The notes under the pieces: generated by a model
Database searches by the model: none
Told to the model about the DNA's origin: nothing
The model's input: the letters and a program-made list of their open reading frames with translations, nothing else
Assembly (NCBI GenBank): GCA_016125475.1
Contig: WGLR01000007.1
Location: 57,201-121,200 of the forward strand
DNA length: 64,000 nucleotides
From: Betaproteobacteria bacterium
GTDB taxonomy: Bacteria > Pseudomonadota > Gammaproteobacteria > Burkholderiales > Ga0077523
Reading direction: 5' to 3'
Made by a program: the position numbers and the translations under genes
In this document: piece after piece, positions 1-10,300 of the stretch
Position numbering within the stretch: position 1 is the first letter of the stretch
Layout: each line of letters begins with the position of its first letter

Positions 1-137
1 TTGTGCATGTGAAACGTGTTCTGCTCGGTCGTGACGATGCCCGCGGCATCCTGACCACGGTGTTGCAGGACCAGGAGCCCGTCGTACAGAAGCTGGTTCA
101 CCGGGCCGTTCGAGACCACTCCGAGAATGCCGCACAC
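1..137 (-). CDS. purF: Amidophosphoribosyltransferase, N-terminal part (PurF)
   Basis: This is the first 45 codons of the enzyme that starts purine synthesis by moving glutamine-derived ammonia onto PRPP; the rest lies beyond the window edge. The reading begins GTG-TGC, giving Met-Cys-Gly-Ile-Leu-Gly. The Cys at position 2 is the N-terminal nucleophile of the glutaminase domain after Met removal. The Gly-Leu-x-x-[10 protein letters not shown] stretch is the family signature. A GGAGGT ribosome site sits 8 bases upstream of the GTG, which fixes the start. It is the last gene of the conserved accD-folC-dedD-cvpA-purF series. A perfect 6-bp palindrome lies at 178-190 just ahead of the gene; its role is unknown. 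Confidence 0.93.
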   Translation of the reverse strand, partial: MCGILGVVSNGPVNQLLYDGLLVLQHRGQDAAGIVTTEQNTFHMH

Positions 138-228
138 GACGTATTACCTCCGTAAGTCTCGAGTATCCACACAGCAGCCGTGGCCCACGGTCCCGACGGC
201 GCCAGCCGCCCCGGTGGGATGCACGCGT

Positions 229-726
229 TCAGTCCTGGTCATAGCGCACGTTGGCCTTCACTGGCTCCGGCAGCCACGCGCGGGCAGCGAGTGCCACCTG
301 CTCGAACACGGGCGAGAGCCATGCGTTGCGCCAGCCCGACGTCTCGGGAAGGGACGTGAGGCCCGCCACCAGCACGGCCACCACCGAAATGAACAATCCT
401 CTCGCAAGGCCGAACGCTGCGCCGAGCGTGCGGTTCACGCCCGTGAGACCGGTCGCCTTGAAGACCTCGTTCACGAGGTAGGTCACGAGCCAGAGAACGA
501 GCAGCGACGCGACCAGGATGCCCACGAACCCGATCGCGAGGCGCAGTTCCGCAGGCTGGATGGCCGGAGGCAGGAAGGTGCCCGCGGCCGGCCCGAAACG
601 ACGCGCAAGCACGAAGGCGACGATCCATGACAGGAGCGACATCACCTCCTTGATGAACCCCCGCATCACGCCGAGCAGCACGGAGATGCCGACGACGGCG
701 AACACGGCGATGTCGAACCAGGTCAT
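229..726 (-). CDS. cvpA: CvpA family membrane protein
   Basis: A 165-residue inner-membrane protein with four hydrophobic helices, at about residues 3-23, 28-45, 65-85 and 100-122. Its length and the opening Thr-Trp-Phe-Asp followed by a Gly-Val-x-Arg-Gly-x-x-Lys-Glu segment match CvpA/colicin V production proteins. In enterics CvpA is needed for colicin V export and for envelope stress or bile resistance; its molecular activity is not settled. It sits between the SPOR protein and purF, as in Escherichia coli, and is probably cotranscribed with purF. Confidence 0.9.
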   Translation of the reverse strand: MTWFDIAVFAVVGISVLLGVMRGFIKEVMSLLSWIVAFVLARRFGPAAGTFLPPAIQPAELRLAIGFVGILVASLLVLWLVTYLVNEVFKATGLTGVNRTLGAAFGLARGLFISVVAVLVAGLTSLPETSGWRNAWLSPVFEQVALAARAWLPEPVKANVRYDQD

Positions 727-745
727 TCGACGTCACGCGACCGGG

Positions 746-1447
746 TCATTTCCCGTACTCCACCACCTTGCCACCGATGCCGAGCTCGAGATCGCGAAGC
801 TTCCGGCGGGCCGTCTCGGCAGCTTCCGGGGTGGGATACGGTCCGCCGCGGACACGCGTCTGGATCCCCTGCGAGGTTTTCACCGGCTCGGTATAGCCGG
901 GGAAGCCGGCGGCCTTCACCCTGGCGAGCAGGTGTGTGGCGTTGCTCTTCGAACTGTAGGCACCGAGCTGCACGACATAGCCGCCCGTCGCGGCGCCTGG
1001 CCGCGCCCTGGCAGGTGACGCCTCCTTGGACCCATGACTGCTCTCGTGCGGTGCCAGCGTGGACGACTCGTCCTTGCGGGATCCCGAACCGGACGGGGAG
1101 ACCGATCCTTGCGCAACGGAAGGCTCGGGAACGTGCGCCGACTGCGACGACGGTTCGTCCAGTCTCGCAGGCGGCGTCGACTGGGACCGGGAGGACTCGG
1201 CGGGCTGATCGACCGGGGGCAGAGGCGTGCCCACGACGTCCGGAGAGAGCGAACGCGGGAACTTGCCGTCCACGGGCTCCACGGGAGGGATGACGATATC
1301 GACATCACGCAGGGGCGGGGGTGGCCGGTTGTCCACGAACCAGGGCAGTACGAGCACCGCGAGCAGCACGAGCGCCACGGCTCCGACCAGCCTGCGTCGC
1401 GCGCGCTTGCGCAGCTTGAGTTCCTCGTCGGTGACCGGCTGACTCAT
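746..1447 (-). CDS. dedD: SPOR-domain cell-division protein (DedD-like)
   Basis: A 233-residue single-pass protein. It has a short basic cytosolic tail, a transmembrane helix at about residues 20-38, a long Pro/Ser-rich periplasmic linker, and a C-terminal SPOR domain at about 153-233 that opens with Gly-Tyr-Val-Val-Gln-Leu-Gly-Ala-Tyr. SPOR domains bind denuded septal peptidoglycan, so the protein should localise to the division site. The folC-dedD-cvpA order is the classic one and supports the DedD name. The ATG lies three bases after the folC stop, which indicates cotranscription. Confidence 0.88.
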   Translation of the reverse strand: MSQPVTDEELKLRKRARRRLVGAVALVLLAVLVLPWFVDNRPPPPLRDVDIVIPPVEPVDGKFPRSLSPDVVGTPLPPVDQPAESSRSQSTPPARLDEPSSQSAHVPEPSVAQGSVSPSGSGSRKDESSTLAPHESSHGSKEASPARARPGAATGGYVVQLGAYSSKSNATHLLARVKAAGFPGYTEPVKTSQGIQTRVRGGPYPTPEAAETARRKLRDLELGIGGKVVEYGK

Positions 1448-1450
1448 CGC

Positions 1451-2755
1451 TTAACCGCCCCGCGCTTCACTGCATTCCAGCGCCTGCGCGACGGTGTAGA
1501 AGGATCCGAACGTCAAAATTCTATCATCCATGTCTGCAAGTTCGCGCGCCCCTTTCCACGCGTCGGACACCGAGGCGTGCACGCGCACCTCGTCGAGAAC
1601 ACCCGCATCGCCGAGTGCACGCTCGATCGTCGGGACGTCCGCGCCCCGCGGAACCTCGAGAGGCGCGATGTGCCAGCAGTCGACCTCCGGGCGCAGCAGA
1701 TCGACCACTCCGGCCATGTCCTTGTCCGCCAGCATCGAGAACACGGCATGTGTGCGCCGAGCGGAAGGCATCGTACGCAGTGCCTCCGCGAGCCGGGCCG
1801 CCGCGTCGGGATTGTGCGCGACATCGAAGATCGTGACCGGTCGACCCGGCAGAACCTGGAAACGCCCGGCGAGCACGACGGACAGCAGCCCGCTCCGGAT
1901 GGCGGCGCTGCTCACCGGGAGGCGTCCCCGCAGGAGATCGAGCGCCGTGATGGCGGCCGCCGCGTTGCGCAGTTGATAGTCTCCGCGCAACGCCGGGTAG
2001 GGAAGACCCGAACGCATCCCGCCCGGACCCTCGTAGCGCCATTGTGGTGGCTGCGCCTGAATGTCGAAGTCGCGGCCGATCTGGAGCCACGCGGCACCGA
2101 TCCCTCGCGCGTGATCGCGCATGGTTTCCGGAACGTCGTAGTCCGCGACGATCGCCGGACGACCCGGCCGGAAGATACCTGCCTTCTCCCGTGCGATGCC
2201 CTCGCGGGTCGGCCCCAGATAGTCGACGTGATCGATTGCGACCGACGTGACCACCGCGCAGTCCGCGTCGAACACGTTCACGGCGTCGAGCCGGCCGCCC
2301 AGACCCACCTCGAGAACGGCGACATCCACGCGACGATGCACGAAATGCCAGACTGCCGCCAGGCTGCCGAACTCGAAATAGGTCAGAGGAACGTCGCCGC
2401 GCGCGGCTTCCACAGCCGAAAATGCCTCGCACAGCGACGCATCCGTCACATCCTTGCGCGACACGCGGACCCGCTCGTTGTAGCGCAGCAGGTGCGGGCT
2501 CGTGTAACAACCGACGCTGAACCCGGCGTGGTCCAGCATGGCCTCCAGGAGCGCGCACGTCGACCCCTTGCCGTTGGTGCCGCCGACCGTGATCACCGGA
2601 AACGACGGGTGCAGGGCAAGACGGTCGGCCACGATGCGGACACGATCGAGCCCCATGTCCACGAGCTTCACGTGGCGGCTCTCGATGTGACGCAGCCACC
2701 CTGACAGGTCGTCGGGCGGCGCGCAGTGTCCTCCGGGAGGGGATTCCAGTTTCAC
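1451..2755 (-). CDS. folC: Folylpolyglutamate / dihydrofolate synthase (FolC)
   Basis: A bifunctional Mur-ligase-type enzyme that adds glutamate to dihydropteroate and to folates. The P-loop Thr-Val-Gly-Gly-Thr-Asn-Gly-Lys-Gly-Ser-Thr-Cys lies near residue 45, followed by the expected Tyr-Thr-Ser-Pro-His-Leu motif and a C-terminal Phe-Asp-x-Ala-His-Asn-Pro-Asp-Ala segment. The GTG at 2755 gives an N-terminus close to other FolC proteins but has only a poorly spaced GGAG. An in-frame TTG at 2767, four codons upstream, is possible but lacks a visible ribosome site. It follows accD by about 50 bases and precedes dedD. Confidence 0.93.
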   Translation of the reverse strand: MKLESPPGGHCAPPDDLSGWLRHIESRHVKLVDMGLDRVRIVADRLALHPSFPVITVGGTNGKGSTCALLEAMLDHAGFSVGCYTSPHLLRYNERVRVSRKDVTDASLCEAFSAVEAARGDVPLTYFEFGSLAAVWHFVHRRVDVAVLEVGLGGRLDAVNVFDADCAVVTSVAIDHVDYLGPTREGIAREKAGIFRPGRPAIVADYDVPETMRDHARGIGAAWLQIGRDFDIQAQPPQWRYEGPGGMRSGLPYPALRGDYQLRNAAAAITALDLLRGRLPVSSAAIRSGLLSVVLAGRFQVLPGRPVTIFDVAHNPDAAARLAEALRTMPSARRTHAVFSMLADKDMAGVVDLLRPEVDCWHIAPLEVPRGADVPTIERALGDAGVLDEVRVHASVSDAWKGARELADMDDRILTFGSFYTVAQALECSEARGG

Positions 2756-2807
2756 GACTCCGGGCAACGTCGCAGCAGATTCCGGACCGATCGTATGCCG
2801 CTGCGCA

Positions 2808-3674
2808 TCAGGCGGGCAGGGGAACGCGTGTGAGCATCGCGAGCAGGTTCGCCACGCGATCGCGCATCTCCCGCCTGTCGACGATCATGTCGATCGCACC
2901 GTGCTCGAGCAGGAATTCGGATCGCTGGAATCCTTCCGGCAAGGTCTGCCGGACGGTCTGCTCGATGACGCGCGGGCCGGCAAACCCGACCAGCGCATTC
3001 GGTTCCGCGATCACCACGTCCCCGATCATCGCGAAACTCGCCGAGACACCGCCCATCGTGGGATCGGTGAGGACGGACACGAACGGCAGCCCGTTCCGCG
3101 CCAGGCGTGCGAGCGCCGCGGTGGTCTTGGCCATCTGCATGAGCGACATGAGCCCCTCCTGCATGCGGGCACCGCCGCTCGCGCTGAAGCATACGAACGG
3201 AACGTTCTGTTCCACGGCCGTCTGCACCGCGCGCACGAAACGTTCGCCCACGACGGACCCCATCGATCCACCCAGGAAGCGGAACTCGAAGGCCACCACG
3301 ACGATCGGGATGCTGCGCAGAGCGCCCTGCATCGCGACGAGGGCGTCCTCCTCGTCCGTCTCGGCCTGGGCCTGCTGCAGCCGGTCGCCGTAGCGCTTGC
3401 TGTCGACGAACTTCAGGAAGTCGACCGGCACCACTTCGGCGCCGATCTCGAACCGCCCTTCGGCGTCGAGGAAATAGTCGAGACGTTCACGTGCGGTGAG
3501 CCGCGTGTGGTGGTTGCATTTGGGACACACGCCGCAGTTCTTCTCGAGGTCCGCGCGATAGAGCACCGTCTCGCACGACTCGCACTTGCTCCACAGCCCT
3601 TCCGGAACGGCCTTCTTCGCGAGACCTTCGCCATGCTTGATCTTCGGCGGAAGAAGCTTCTGCAACCAGCTCAT
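2808..3674 (-). CDS. accD: Acetyl-CoA carboxylase carboxyltransferase subunit beta
   Basis: A 288-residue carboxyltransferase beta subunit. With AccA it moves the carboxyl group from biotin to acetyl-CoA, producing malonyl-CoA for fatty-acid synthesis. The N-terminal zinc ribbon is intact (Cys31, Cys34, Cys50, Cys53), followed by a crotonase-fold domain with [11 protein letters not shown]. AGGAGG precedes the ATG at good spacing. It lies between trpA and folC, the usual neighbourhood in proteobacteria. Confidence 0.97.
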   Translation of the reverse strand: MSWLQKLLPPKIKHGEGLAKKAVPEGLWSKCESCETVLYRADLEKNCGVCPKCNHHTRLTARERLDYFLDAEGRFEIGAEVVPVDFLKFVDSKRYGDRLQQAQAETDEEDALVAMQGALRSIPIVVVAFEFRFLGGSMGSVVGERFVRAVQTAVEQNVPFVCFSASGGARMQEGLMSLMQMAKTTAALARLARNGLPFVSVLTDPTMGGVSASFAMIGDVVIAEPNALVGFAGPRVIEQTVRQTLPEGFQRSEFLLEHGAIDMIVDRREMRDRVANLLAMLTRVPLPA

Positions 3675-3724
3675 CTCAGTGCCTCCTGTTCAGGGGGGAC
3701 CGGCCCTTCCCGGCTTCCTGCACG

Positions 3725-4522
3725 TCAGGCATCCATCGCCTTGCGGATCGACTCGACGAGAGCACCGAGCCTCGCCGCCGCGGTTTCCGGGGTCGAGGCC
3801 TCGATTTCCTGCACGAGGCGACTGCCGATGACGACCGCATCGGCAATGGCTCCGATCGCGCGGGCGGTCTCGCCGTCTCGTATGCCGAATCCTACGCCGA
3901 TTGGCACGTCGACGTGCGCCCGGATGCGCGGGATCATGGCCCCGACCTCGTCCAGGTCGATGTGCGCCGCGCCCGTCACGCCCTTGAGGGACACGTAGTA
4001 CACGTAACCACTCGCGAGCTTGCCGACATCCGCCATTCTCGCGTCGTCCGATGTCGGGGACAGCAGGAAGATCGAGTCGATGCCACGCGCACGCAGCCGA
4101 TGGGTGAGGTCGGCGCTCTCTTCCGGCGGATAGTCGACGACGAGAACGCCGTCCACACCCGCCCTCGCAGCCTCGTCAACGAAGGTGTCGTACCCCATGG
4201 CCTCGACCGGATTGGCATAGCCCATGAGCACGACGGGTGTGCGCTGGTCCTGCTCGCGGAACGTGCGAACCAGAGCCAGCACGTCGCGAAGCGACGTGCC
4301 GTTGCGCAGCGCGCGCTCGCTGGCGCGCTGGATCGTCGGCCCGTCGGCCATCGGGTCCGAGAAGGGTACGCCGAGTTCGATCACGTCGGCCCCCCCTGCC
4401 ACGAGCGCGTGCATGATCGCGATGGTCGACTCCCTGTCGGGATCTCCCGCCGTCACGAACGGGATGAGCGCCTTGCGCCCGTCCGCCTTCAGTCGTGCAA
4501 ATGTATCCGGTATACGGGACAT
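3725..4522 (-). CDS. trpA: Tryptophan synthase alpha chain
   Basis: A 265-residue TIM barrel that cleaves indole-3-glycerol phosphate to indole and passes the indole to TrpB. The acid catalyst region [15 protein letters not shown] supplies the family's two catalytic acids. The phosphate-binding Gly-Val-Gly-Phe-Gly-Ile is near residue 213. It follows trpB by 92 bases in the order trpF-trpB-trpA. Confidence 0.97.
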   Translation of the reverse strand: MSRIPDTFARLKADGRKALIPFVTAGDPDRESTIAIMHALVAGGADVIELGVPFSDPMADGPTIQRASERALRNGTSLRDVLALVRTFREQDQRTPVVLMGYANPVEAMGYDTFVDEAARAGVDGVLVVDYPPEESADLTHRLRARGIDSIFLLSPTSDDARMADVGKLASGYVYYVSLKGVTGAAHIDLDEVGAMIPRIRAHVDVPIGVGFGIRDGETARAIGAIADAVVIGSRLVQEIEASTPETAAARLGALVESIRKAMDA

Positions 4523-4614
4523 GAATTCTCGCCGCTGGTCAGTTGTCGTGTGCCGCGCGACGCACGGGCACGCGCGGCGTCACGGCCGCGCGCGCTGCGC
4601 ATCGAGCGCGGACT

Positions 4615-5814
4615 TCAGAGAGTGATTCCGGAGTGCTTCGCAACCGTGTTCATGTCCTTGTCACCGCGGCCGGACAGGTTGACGAGAAGGACCTGGTCGG
4701 CCGACATCTCCCGTGCGAGCTTCATCGCGTGTGCGACCGCATGGCTGGATTCCAGCGCCGGGATGATCCCCTCGAGCCGGCAGAGCGCGTGAAAGGCCTC
4801 CAGCGCTTCCTCGTCGGTGACGGAAACGTACTGGGCGCGGCCACTGTCCTTGAGCCAGGCATGCTCGGGACCGACTCCCGGGTAGTCCAGGCCCGCCGAG
4901 ATCGAGTGCGTCTCGACGATCTGACCGTTCTCGTCCTGCATGAGATACGTCCGGTTGCCATGCAGGACACCGGGCCTGCCCGCGCACAGCGTGGCGGCAT
5001 GCTTGCCCGAGGCAAGACCGAACCCGCCGGCTTCCACGCCGATCAGCTTCACGGATTCCTGCGTGATGTAGGGGTAGAAGGCTCCCATCGCATTGGAGCC
5101 CCCTCCGACACACGCGAGGATCGCATCGGGCTGCCTGCCGATCGCCTCGGGCATCTGCTGAAGCAGTTCGCGCCCCACGACCGCGTTGAAGTCGCGGACC
5201 ATCATCGGATAAGGGTGCGGGCCCGCGACCGTGCCGATGATGTAGAACGTGTCCTCGACGTTCGTCACCCAGTCCCGCATCGCCTCGTTCAGCGCGTCCT
5301 TGAGCGTCCTGGAACCGCTTTCGACGGGCACGACCGATGCGCCCAGAAGCTTCATGCGGTAGACGTTCGGGGCCTGCCGCACGACGTCCTCCGACCCCAT
5401 GTACACGACGCACTCCATCCCGTAGCGCGCCGCGACCGTCGCCGAGGCCACGCCGTGCTGCCCCGCACCGGTCTCGGCAATGATCCGCTTCTTGCCCATG
5501 TGGCGGGCAACTAGGGCCTGCCCCATGGTGTTGTTGATCTTGTGCGCACCCGTGTGATTCAGATCCTCGCGCTTGAGCCAGATCTGCGCGCCACCACACT
5601 TCTCGGTCAGCCGGCGCGCGTGATACACGGGGCTCGGCCGCCCGACGTAGTGTCTGAGTTCGTACTCGAATTCGGCAATGAACGCGGGGTCTTCGCGCAG
5701 GCGCTCGTACTGCGTCCGAAGTTCGTCGAGCGCATGCACGAGCGTCTCGGCGACGAACACCCCACCATAGGGGCCGAAGTGCCCTTTCCGATCGGGCAGG
5801 TCATACATCTGCAT
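4615..5814 (-). CDS. trpB: Tryptophan synthase beta chain
   Basis: A 399-residue PLP enzyme that condenses indole with serine. The PLP lysine is Lys92 in His-Thr-Gly-Ala-His-Lys-Ile-Asn-Asn, and the glycine-rich phosphate loop Gly-Gly-Gly-Ser-Asn-Ala lies near residue 233. The ATG at 5814 is preferred because GAGGAG sits six bases upstream. A TTG six codons further out has no such site. The start lies inside the end of trpF (14-base overlap), so translation of the two is probably coupled. Confidence 0.97.
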   Translation of the reverse strand: MQMYDLPDRKGHFGPYGGVFVAETLVHALDELRTQYERLREDPAFIAEFEYELRHYVGRPSPVYHARRLTEKCGGAQIWLKREDLNHTGAHKINNTMGQALVARHMGKKRIIAETGAGQHGVASATVAARYGMECVVYMGSEDVVRQAPNVYRMKLLGASVVPVESGSRTLKDALNEAMRDWVTNVEDTFYIIGTVAGPHPYPMMVRDFNAVVGRELLQQMPEAIGRQPDAILACVGGGSNAMGAFYPYITQESVKLIGVEAGGFGLASGKHAATLCAGRPGVLHGNRTYLMQDENGQIVETHSISAGLDYPGVGPEHAWLKDSGRAQYVSVTDEEALEAFHALCRLEGIIPALESSHAVAHAMKLAREMSADQVLLVNLSGRGDKDMNTVAKHSGITL

Positions 5815-6445
5815 CGTGTACTCCTCGGACAAATGCCGTCAGCTTGTCGTGATCCTTCACGCCCTTGGCGCGTTCGACCCCGCTCGATACGTCGACCGCC
5901 CAGGGTCGCACCGCCCTGACGGCGTCCGCGACGTTGCCGGGATGCAGACCGCCTGCCAGGATGACCGGTCGCGGGAACGAGCGGGGAATGACCGACCAGT
6001 CGGCCGTCACGCCGGAACCTCCGCGCACTCCGGGCACGTAGGCGTCGACGAGGATGCCTCGTGCGGCCGCGAAAGGCGCGGCGGATTGTAGCAAATCGCC
6101 CCCGGGCACAGCGGGAATCGCCTTGATGTATGGGTGTCCGAACGAGCCGCAGAATTCCGGGGCTTCGCTGCCATGGAACTGAAGGAGATCCAGCGGCACC
6201 CGCTCGAGTACGGATCGGACCGCTTCGGCAGCCGGATCGACGAAGAGACCCACGACCGTCACGAACGGCGGCAGATCGCGCGCGATCCTCGCGGCCCGAT
6301 CGACCGTCACGTGCCGTGCGCTTCCCTCGTAGAAGATCAGGCCGATGGCGTCCGCCCCGAGTCGCGCGGCCGCAACCGCGTCCTCTTCGCGCGTGATGCC
6401 GCAGATCTTTATTCTGGTTCTCGTCACGGGCACGACCGATGTCAT
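5801..6445 (-). CDS. trpF: Phosphoribosylanthranilate isomerase
   Basis: A 214-residue TIM barrel that isomerises phosphoribosylanthranilate in tryptophan synthesis. The opening Arg-Ile-Lys-Ile-Cys-Gly-Ile-Thr carries the catalytic Cys, and the later Val-Asp-Val-Ser-Ser-Gly-Val-Glu is the phosphate-site signature. The ATG at 6445 shares four bases (ATGA) with the truA stop. Starts further upstream would run deep into truA. The order truA-trpF-trpB-trpA is common in beta- and gammaproteobacteria. Confidence 0.96.
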   Translation of the reverse strand: MTSVVPVTRTRIKICGITREEDAVAAARLGADAIGLIFYEGSARHVTVDRAARIARDLPPFVTVVGLFVDPAAEAVRSVLERVPLDLLQFHGSEAPEFCGSFGHPYIKAIPAVPGGDLLQSAAPFAAARGILVDAYVPGVRGGSGVTADWSVIPRSFPRPVILAGGLHPGNVADAVRAVRPWAVDVSSGVERAKGVKDHDKLTAFVRGVHDADV

Positions 6446-7221
6446 GGCACTCTCGGCTCGGGTGGGGGCACGGGCAGTCCGTGGCACGGATCATAGTCCA
6501 CCCCGGAGAGGTAGAGCCCTTCGGGCGCAAACGTGGGCGCCGCGCGGCGGCGATCCCGCCCCGCGAGCAACGACGCCACCCACCCGACCGGCTGACGACC
6601 CGCGCCGACGTAGACGAGACTTCCCACGATGTTCCTCACCATGTGGTGCAGGAATCCGTTCGCGCCGAGTTCCCACACGATCAGATCTCCTTCCGAACGA
6701 ACGTCGAGGCGGTGCAGCCGGCGGACGGGCGACTTGGCCTGGCACTCGGCTGCCCTGAATGCACTGAAATCGTGTTCTCCGACCAGCACCCGGGCCGCCT
6801 CCGCCATGGCCCCGATGTCGAGCGCGCCCGGCCACCACCCGACGCGCCCGTGCAGCAGGCCGGGGCGGGCCGCCCGACACAGCAGTGCGTACCGGTAACG
6901 CCTTCCCGTGGCACTGAAGCGCGCGTGGAATTCCTGGGTGACGCTGCGCGCCCAGAGTACGCTCGTGCCGTTTGGCAGACCGGCATTGACGCCGCGGGTC
7001 CACGCCGTCTCCGGACGCAGCGCGTCCGTGTCGAAGTGGGCTACCTGCCAGTGCGCGTGAACGCCCGAATCGGTTCGGCCGGCACACCCCACCCGCACGG
7101 GATGGCCGGCGATACGGGCGATCGCGTGCTCGAGCGCGTCCTGCACGCCACAACCCGAGGGCTGTGACTGCCATCCACAGAAGGTGCGCCCGTCGTACTC
7201 GAGACCGAGCGCGATCCTCAT
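6442..7221 (-). CDS. truA: tRNA pseudouridine(38-40) synthase
   Basis: A 259-residue enzyme that converts uridines 38-40 of the tRNA anticodon arm to pseudouridine. The catalytic Asp51 lies in Gly-Arg-Thr-Asp-Ser-Gly-Val-His-Ala, and a second signature, Phe-Leu-His-His-Met-Val-Arg-Asn-Ile-Val-Gly, is near residue 188. The length is normal for TruA. It is separated from fimV by a hairpin terminator, so it may have its own promoter or rely on read-through. Its stop overlaps the trpF start. Confidence 0.96.
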   Translation of the reverse strand: MRIALGLEYDGRTFCGWQSQPSGCGVQDALEHAIARIAGHPVRVGCAGRTDSGVHAHWQVAHFDTDALRPETAWTRGVNAGLPNGTSVLWARSVTQEFHARFSATGRRYRYALLCRAARPGLLHGRVGWWPGALDIGAMAEAARVLVGEHDFSAFRAAECQAKSPVRRLHRLDVRSEGDLIVWELGANGFLHHMVRNIVGSLVYVGAGRQPVGWVASLLAGRDRRRAAPTFAPEGLYLSGVDYDPCHGLPVPPPEPRVP

Positions 7222-7304
7222 CGCATCACTCCGGACCGGCGCGGAATCGTCCCCGTGAAGAGAGCGTCCGACAACGTTCGTCCCCCGCGTTCGACGGCGT
7301 CAGA

Positions 7305-7338
7305 AACACAAGGCGCCGCTCGCGGCGGCGCCTTGCTG
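7305..7338 (-). terminator. Rho-independent terminator downstream of fimV
   Basis: A perfect 10-bp inverted repeat (7310-7319 with 7325-7334) with a 5-base loop lies 26 bases beyond the fimV stop. On the minus strand it is followed by TTGTGTTT, a moderate T-tract. This fits a terminator for fimV between that gene and truA. Confidence 0.7.
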
Positions 7339-7359
7339 TTCCGGTGAGGCCGCGCGAAC

Positions 7360-10300
7360 TCAGCCGAGTTCCGCGAGCAATCCCTGGGCGGCACCCTTCT
7401 GCTCGTCGTCACCTTCCGCGATCACTTCCTCGAGAATCTCCCGCGCACCTTCCTTGTCTCCCATTTCCTGGTAGGCCTTGGCAAGGTCGAACTTCGTCTG
7501 GACGTCGTACCATTTCTCGTCCTTGTTGCCCGTCGGAACGATCGTCGGGGAATCGTCGTCGCCCAGTTCCAGGCTGATCGTGGAGAGATCGAGATCGGTC
7601 GACGTTCCCGTACCCGGCCGCGTGGCGTCCGCCTCGAGGTCGGTGGAGAGATCGAAGTCGGGCACGGCGAGCTCGCCCGTTCCGGCCCCGGCAGCGGCAC
7701 CCGCGGAGGATTCCTCGTGACCGTCTCCCGTGTCACCGAGTGGCGGGCTGTCGAGCTTCAGGGTGTCCAGATCGAATCCGACGTCGTCGATGGTGCCCGA
7801 CACGCCTTCGCCGGACGTCGTGTCATCGCCACCCAGTTCGAAATCGAGCCCCTCGTCCGCCGCCTTCTTGCCCTCGTCGGCCATGCCGATGCCCGGCAAT
7901 GTCGGCAGGTCGCCCGTATCGGGAGGAGCCAGCGCCGCCGTCGGGTCGAACGCCTCCATCTCCGATGTCTCCTGCGCCCCCTCGTCGCCCGACTTCACCT
8001 CGGTTCGCATCGTCTGCGTCGGGTCGAAGACCTCGTCGCCTTCGGCAGCGTCGCCGAGCAGCCCCAGATCGATGTCCGTCGTGGTCGTGCTGGAGGAAGC
8101 GAGTTCGTCGCCCAGCTGATTCAGGTCGAGATCGGTCGATGAACCCGAGCCGGACGGTCCGGAGTCGAAATCGAGATTGAAGTCGAGGTCGTCCCTGGGG
8201 TTCGATTCGAACGCCGGCATCTGCACGGTCGCCTCCTCGTCCGCGCCCGGCATGGTGCGATCCTCGCCCACGTCCTCCATCCGTCCGTCCGCATAGCGCG
8301 GATTCGTCGGATCGAGTTCGTAACCCAGGCGAACGGCCTTCTCCCAGAGTTCCCCCTGGCCACCCGTACCCATCTGCAACTGCTGCGCGACGGACTCGAA
8401 CGCTTCCACGTCACCGCGCTTGGCGTAGATCTCGAGCAGCTTGGCATGGAGTTCGTAGCGCTCCGGCGTGACCGCAATGGCCTCCTTGAGACGCTCTTCG
8501 GCCTGCGCATCGCGCCCGTAGATCAGGAAGACTTCGGCTTCCGCCAGAGCATCGCTCTCGTCCCCGCCGCCCGTGGCAGGCGCCACGGAAGACTCGGCGG
8601 TCGCGGCACCGGCCGCGGCTCCCGCCGCGGCCGCGAATCCGGCCGGGCCGAACGTGTCCTCGGAACCTCCGATCGGCGGCGCCTCGTTCACCGCACCCGC
8701 ACCGCCCTTGCTGCCGGCGCCTTTCGCACCGGCCTTTCGCTTCCAGGTCATGAACCCCAGCGCGCCCAGTGCGGCGACGATGAGTGCGCCTGCACCGAGG
8801 ACCAGGGGATTGCCCATGAGATCGTCGACGAGACTCGGCGGTGGCGGTTGTACGAGCTTGCGCTTCGGTTTCGGGGGCGGTGCCGGTTCCGCAGGCTGGG
8901 CCGCGGGCGGTTCGGATGTCGCCGGAGCCATGGGCTGCGGCCCTTCCGCCACGGGCGCCTCGCCAGTGGCGTGCGATCCCGCCTCCCCGGGTGTCCCGGC
9001 GACGGGCGGTGCGACGGGCGGTTCGGGTTCGGTGACTGCCTTCGTTCCCGTGCCCTCGCCACCGGCGCTGCCGGCGGAATTCTGCACTTCCGACATGCCC
9101 TTGCTCTTCATCGCGAGCAACGACTGCATGTCCTTGATCTGCTTCTCGAGCTTCGCGATGCGGTCATTGGCGTCCGCAACCGCTTTTCCTTTCGCCGCGA
9201 GTTCCTCTTCGAGACTGCGAATGCGATCCTGGGCGGACCCCTCGGCAGCGCCCGCGCCGGCCTGACCACTCCCGGGCGGCTCTGCCTTCGACAGCCTGAG
9301 CACGTCCTTGGAACTTTCGTCGGCCGCCGGGCCCGACTCGGCCACGGTGGTGCTGACCTTCCCGGAGGCGGTCGGCCCCGCAGGTTCTTCCGTGGTTGCC
9401 GCGCCACCCGATGCGGCCGCAGCCAGCCGCTCGCGATAGGCGCGCCAGTTCGCGGCCTGTACCCGCACCTCCTTGTGTGCGACTTCCGGTGTCACCGTCC
9501 CGTATTCCGAAGGCTCGGGAAGACGCAGCACCTTTCCCGTGCGCAGACGATTCATGTTCTTGCCCGCGAACGCATCGGGATTGTTCCGATAGAGCAGCAC
9601 GAGCATCTGATCGAGCGTCACGTCGGCGGACATGTTCGCGCGCGCGATCTTGGACAGCGTGTCCCCGTACTGCACTGGCCCGTACTCGGCAGGCGCGGCC
9701 TCGGCGGGTGCAGGGGCGGCCGCAGTCGTCGCGGGCGCCTCCGGTTTCATGCCCTGCGGCTCGGGGGGAGGCGCCGCGGGCGCTTCCGGCTTGATCTCGT
9801 GCTGGAGCGGCATCGGCTCCGGCTGGACGGGTGCGGACTGCGCGGTCGTCCCCGTCTCGGGCATCGTGACCGATCCCGGAGGAACCTGCCCCGGCGCGGG
9901 GGTACCCTGCACGACGGGGGGCGGCTCCAGGGGCTTGACCTGGGCACCCTGGGCCGGAGCGGCGGGAGCCGTTCCAGCCTCCGGGGCAGCAGTCTTCGCT
10001 TCGGGAATCGTCGGCGGGTCGACGAGCGCCGTGTACGCGCGAACGATCCGCCCGGTTCCGGAATAGAGTTCTACGAGAAAGTCGATGAAGGGTTCGTTGA
10101 GGGGTTGGGACGACGAGATCCTGAGGTAGGGTTCGCCGTTGGGCCGCTTCTCGATCGAGACCTTGAGGTTGGAGACGTAGGCCGTGTAGGGCAGGTCGGC
10201 CTGACGGAATGCATCCGGATTGGCCAGGCGCGCATTCAGGGAGGACAGCTCGTCCTTCTTGAGCGCGACCAGATTCACTTCGGCACGGAAGGGCTGGCCG

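Noticed and set aside
2756..2767. TTG start for folC at 2767
   Set aside because: No ribosome site precedes it, and the extra four residues are not typical. The GTG at 2755 was preferred, though neither is strongly supported.
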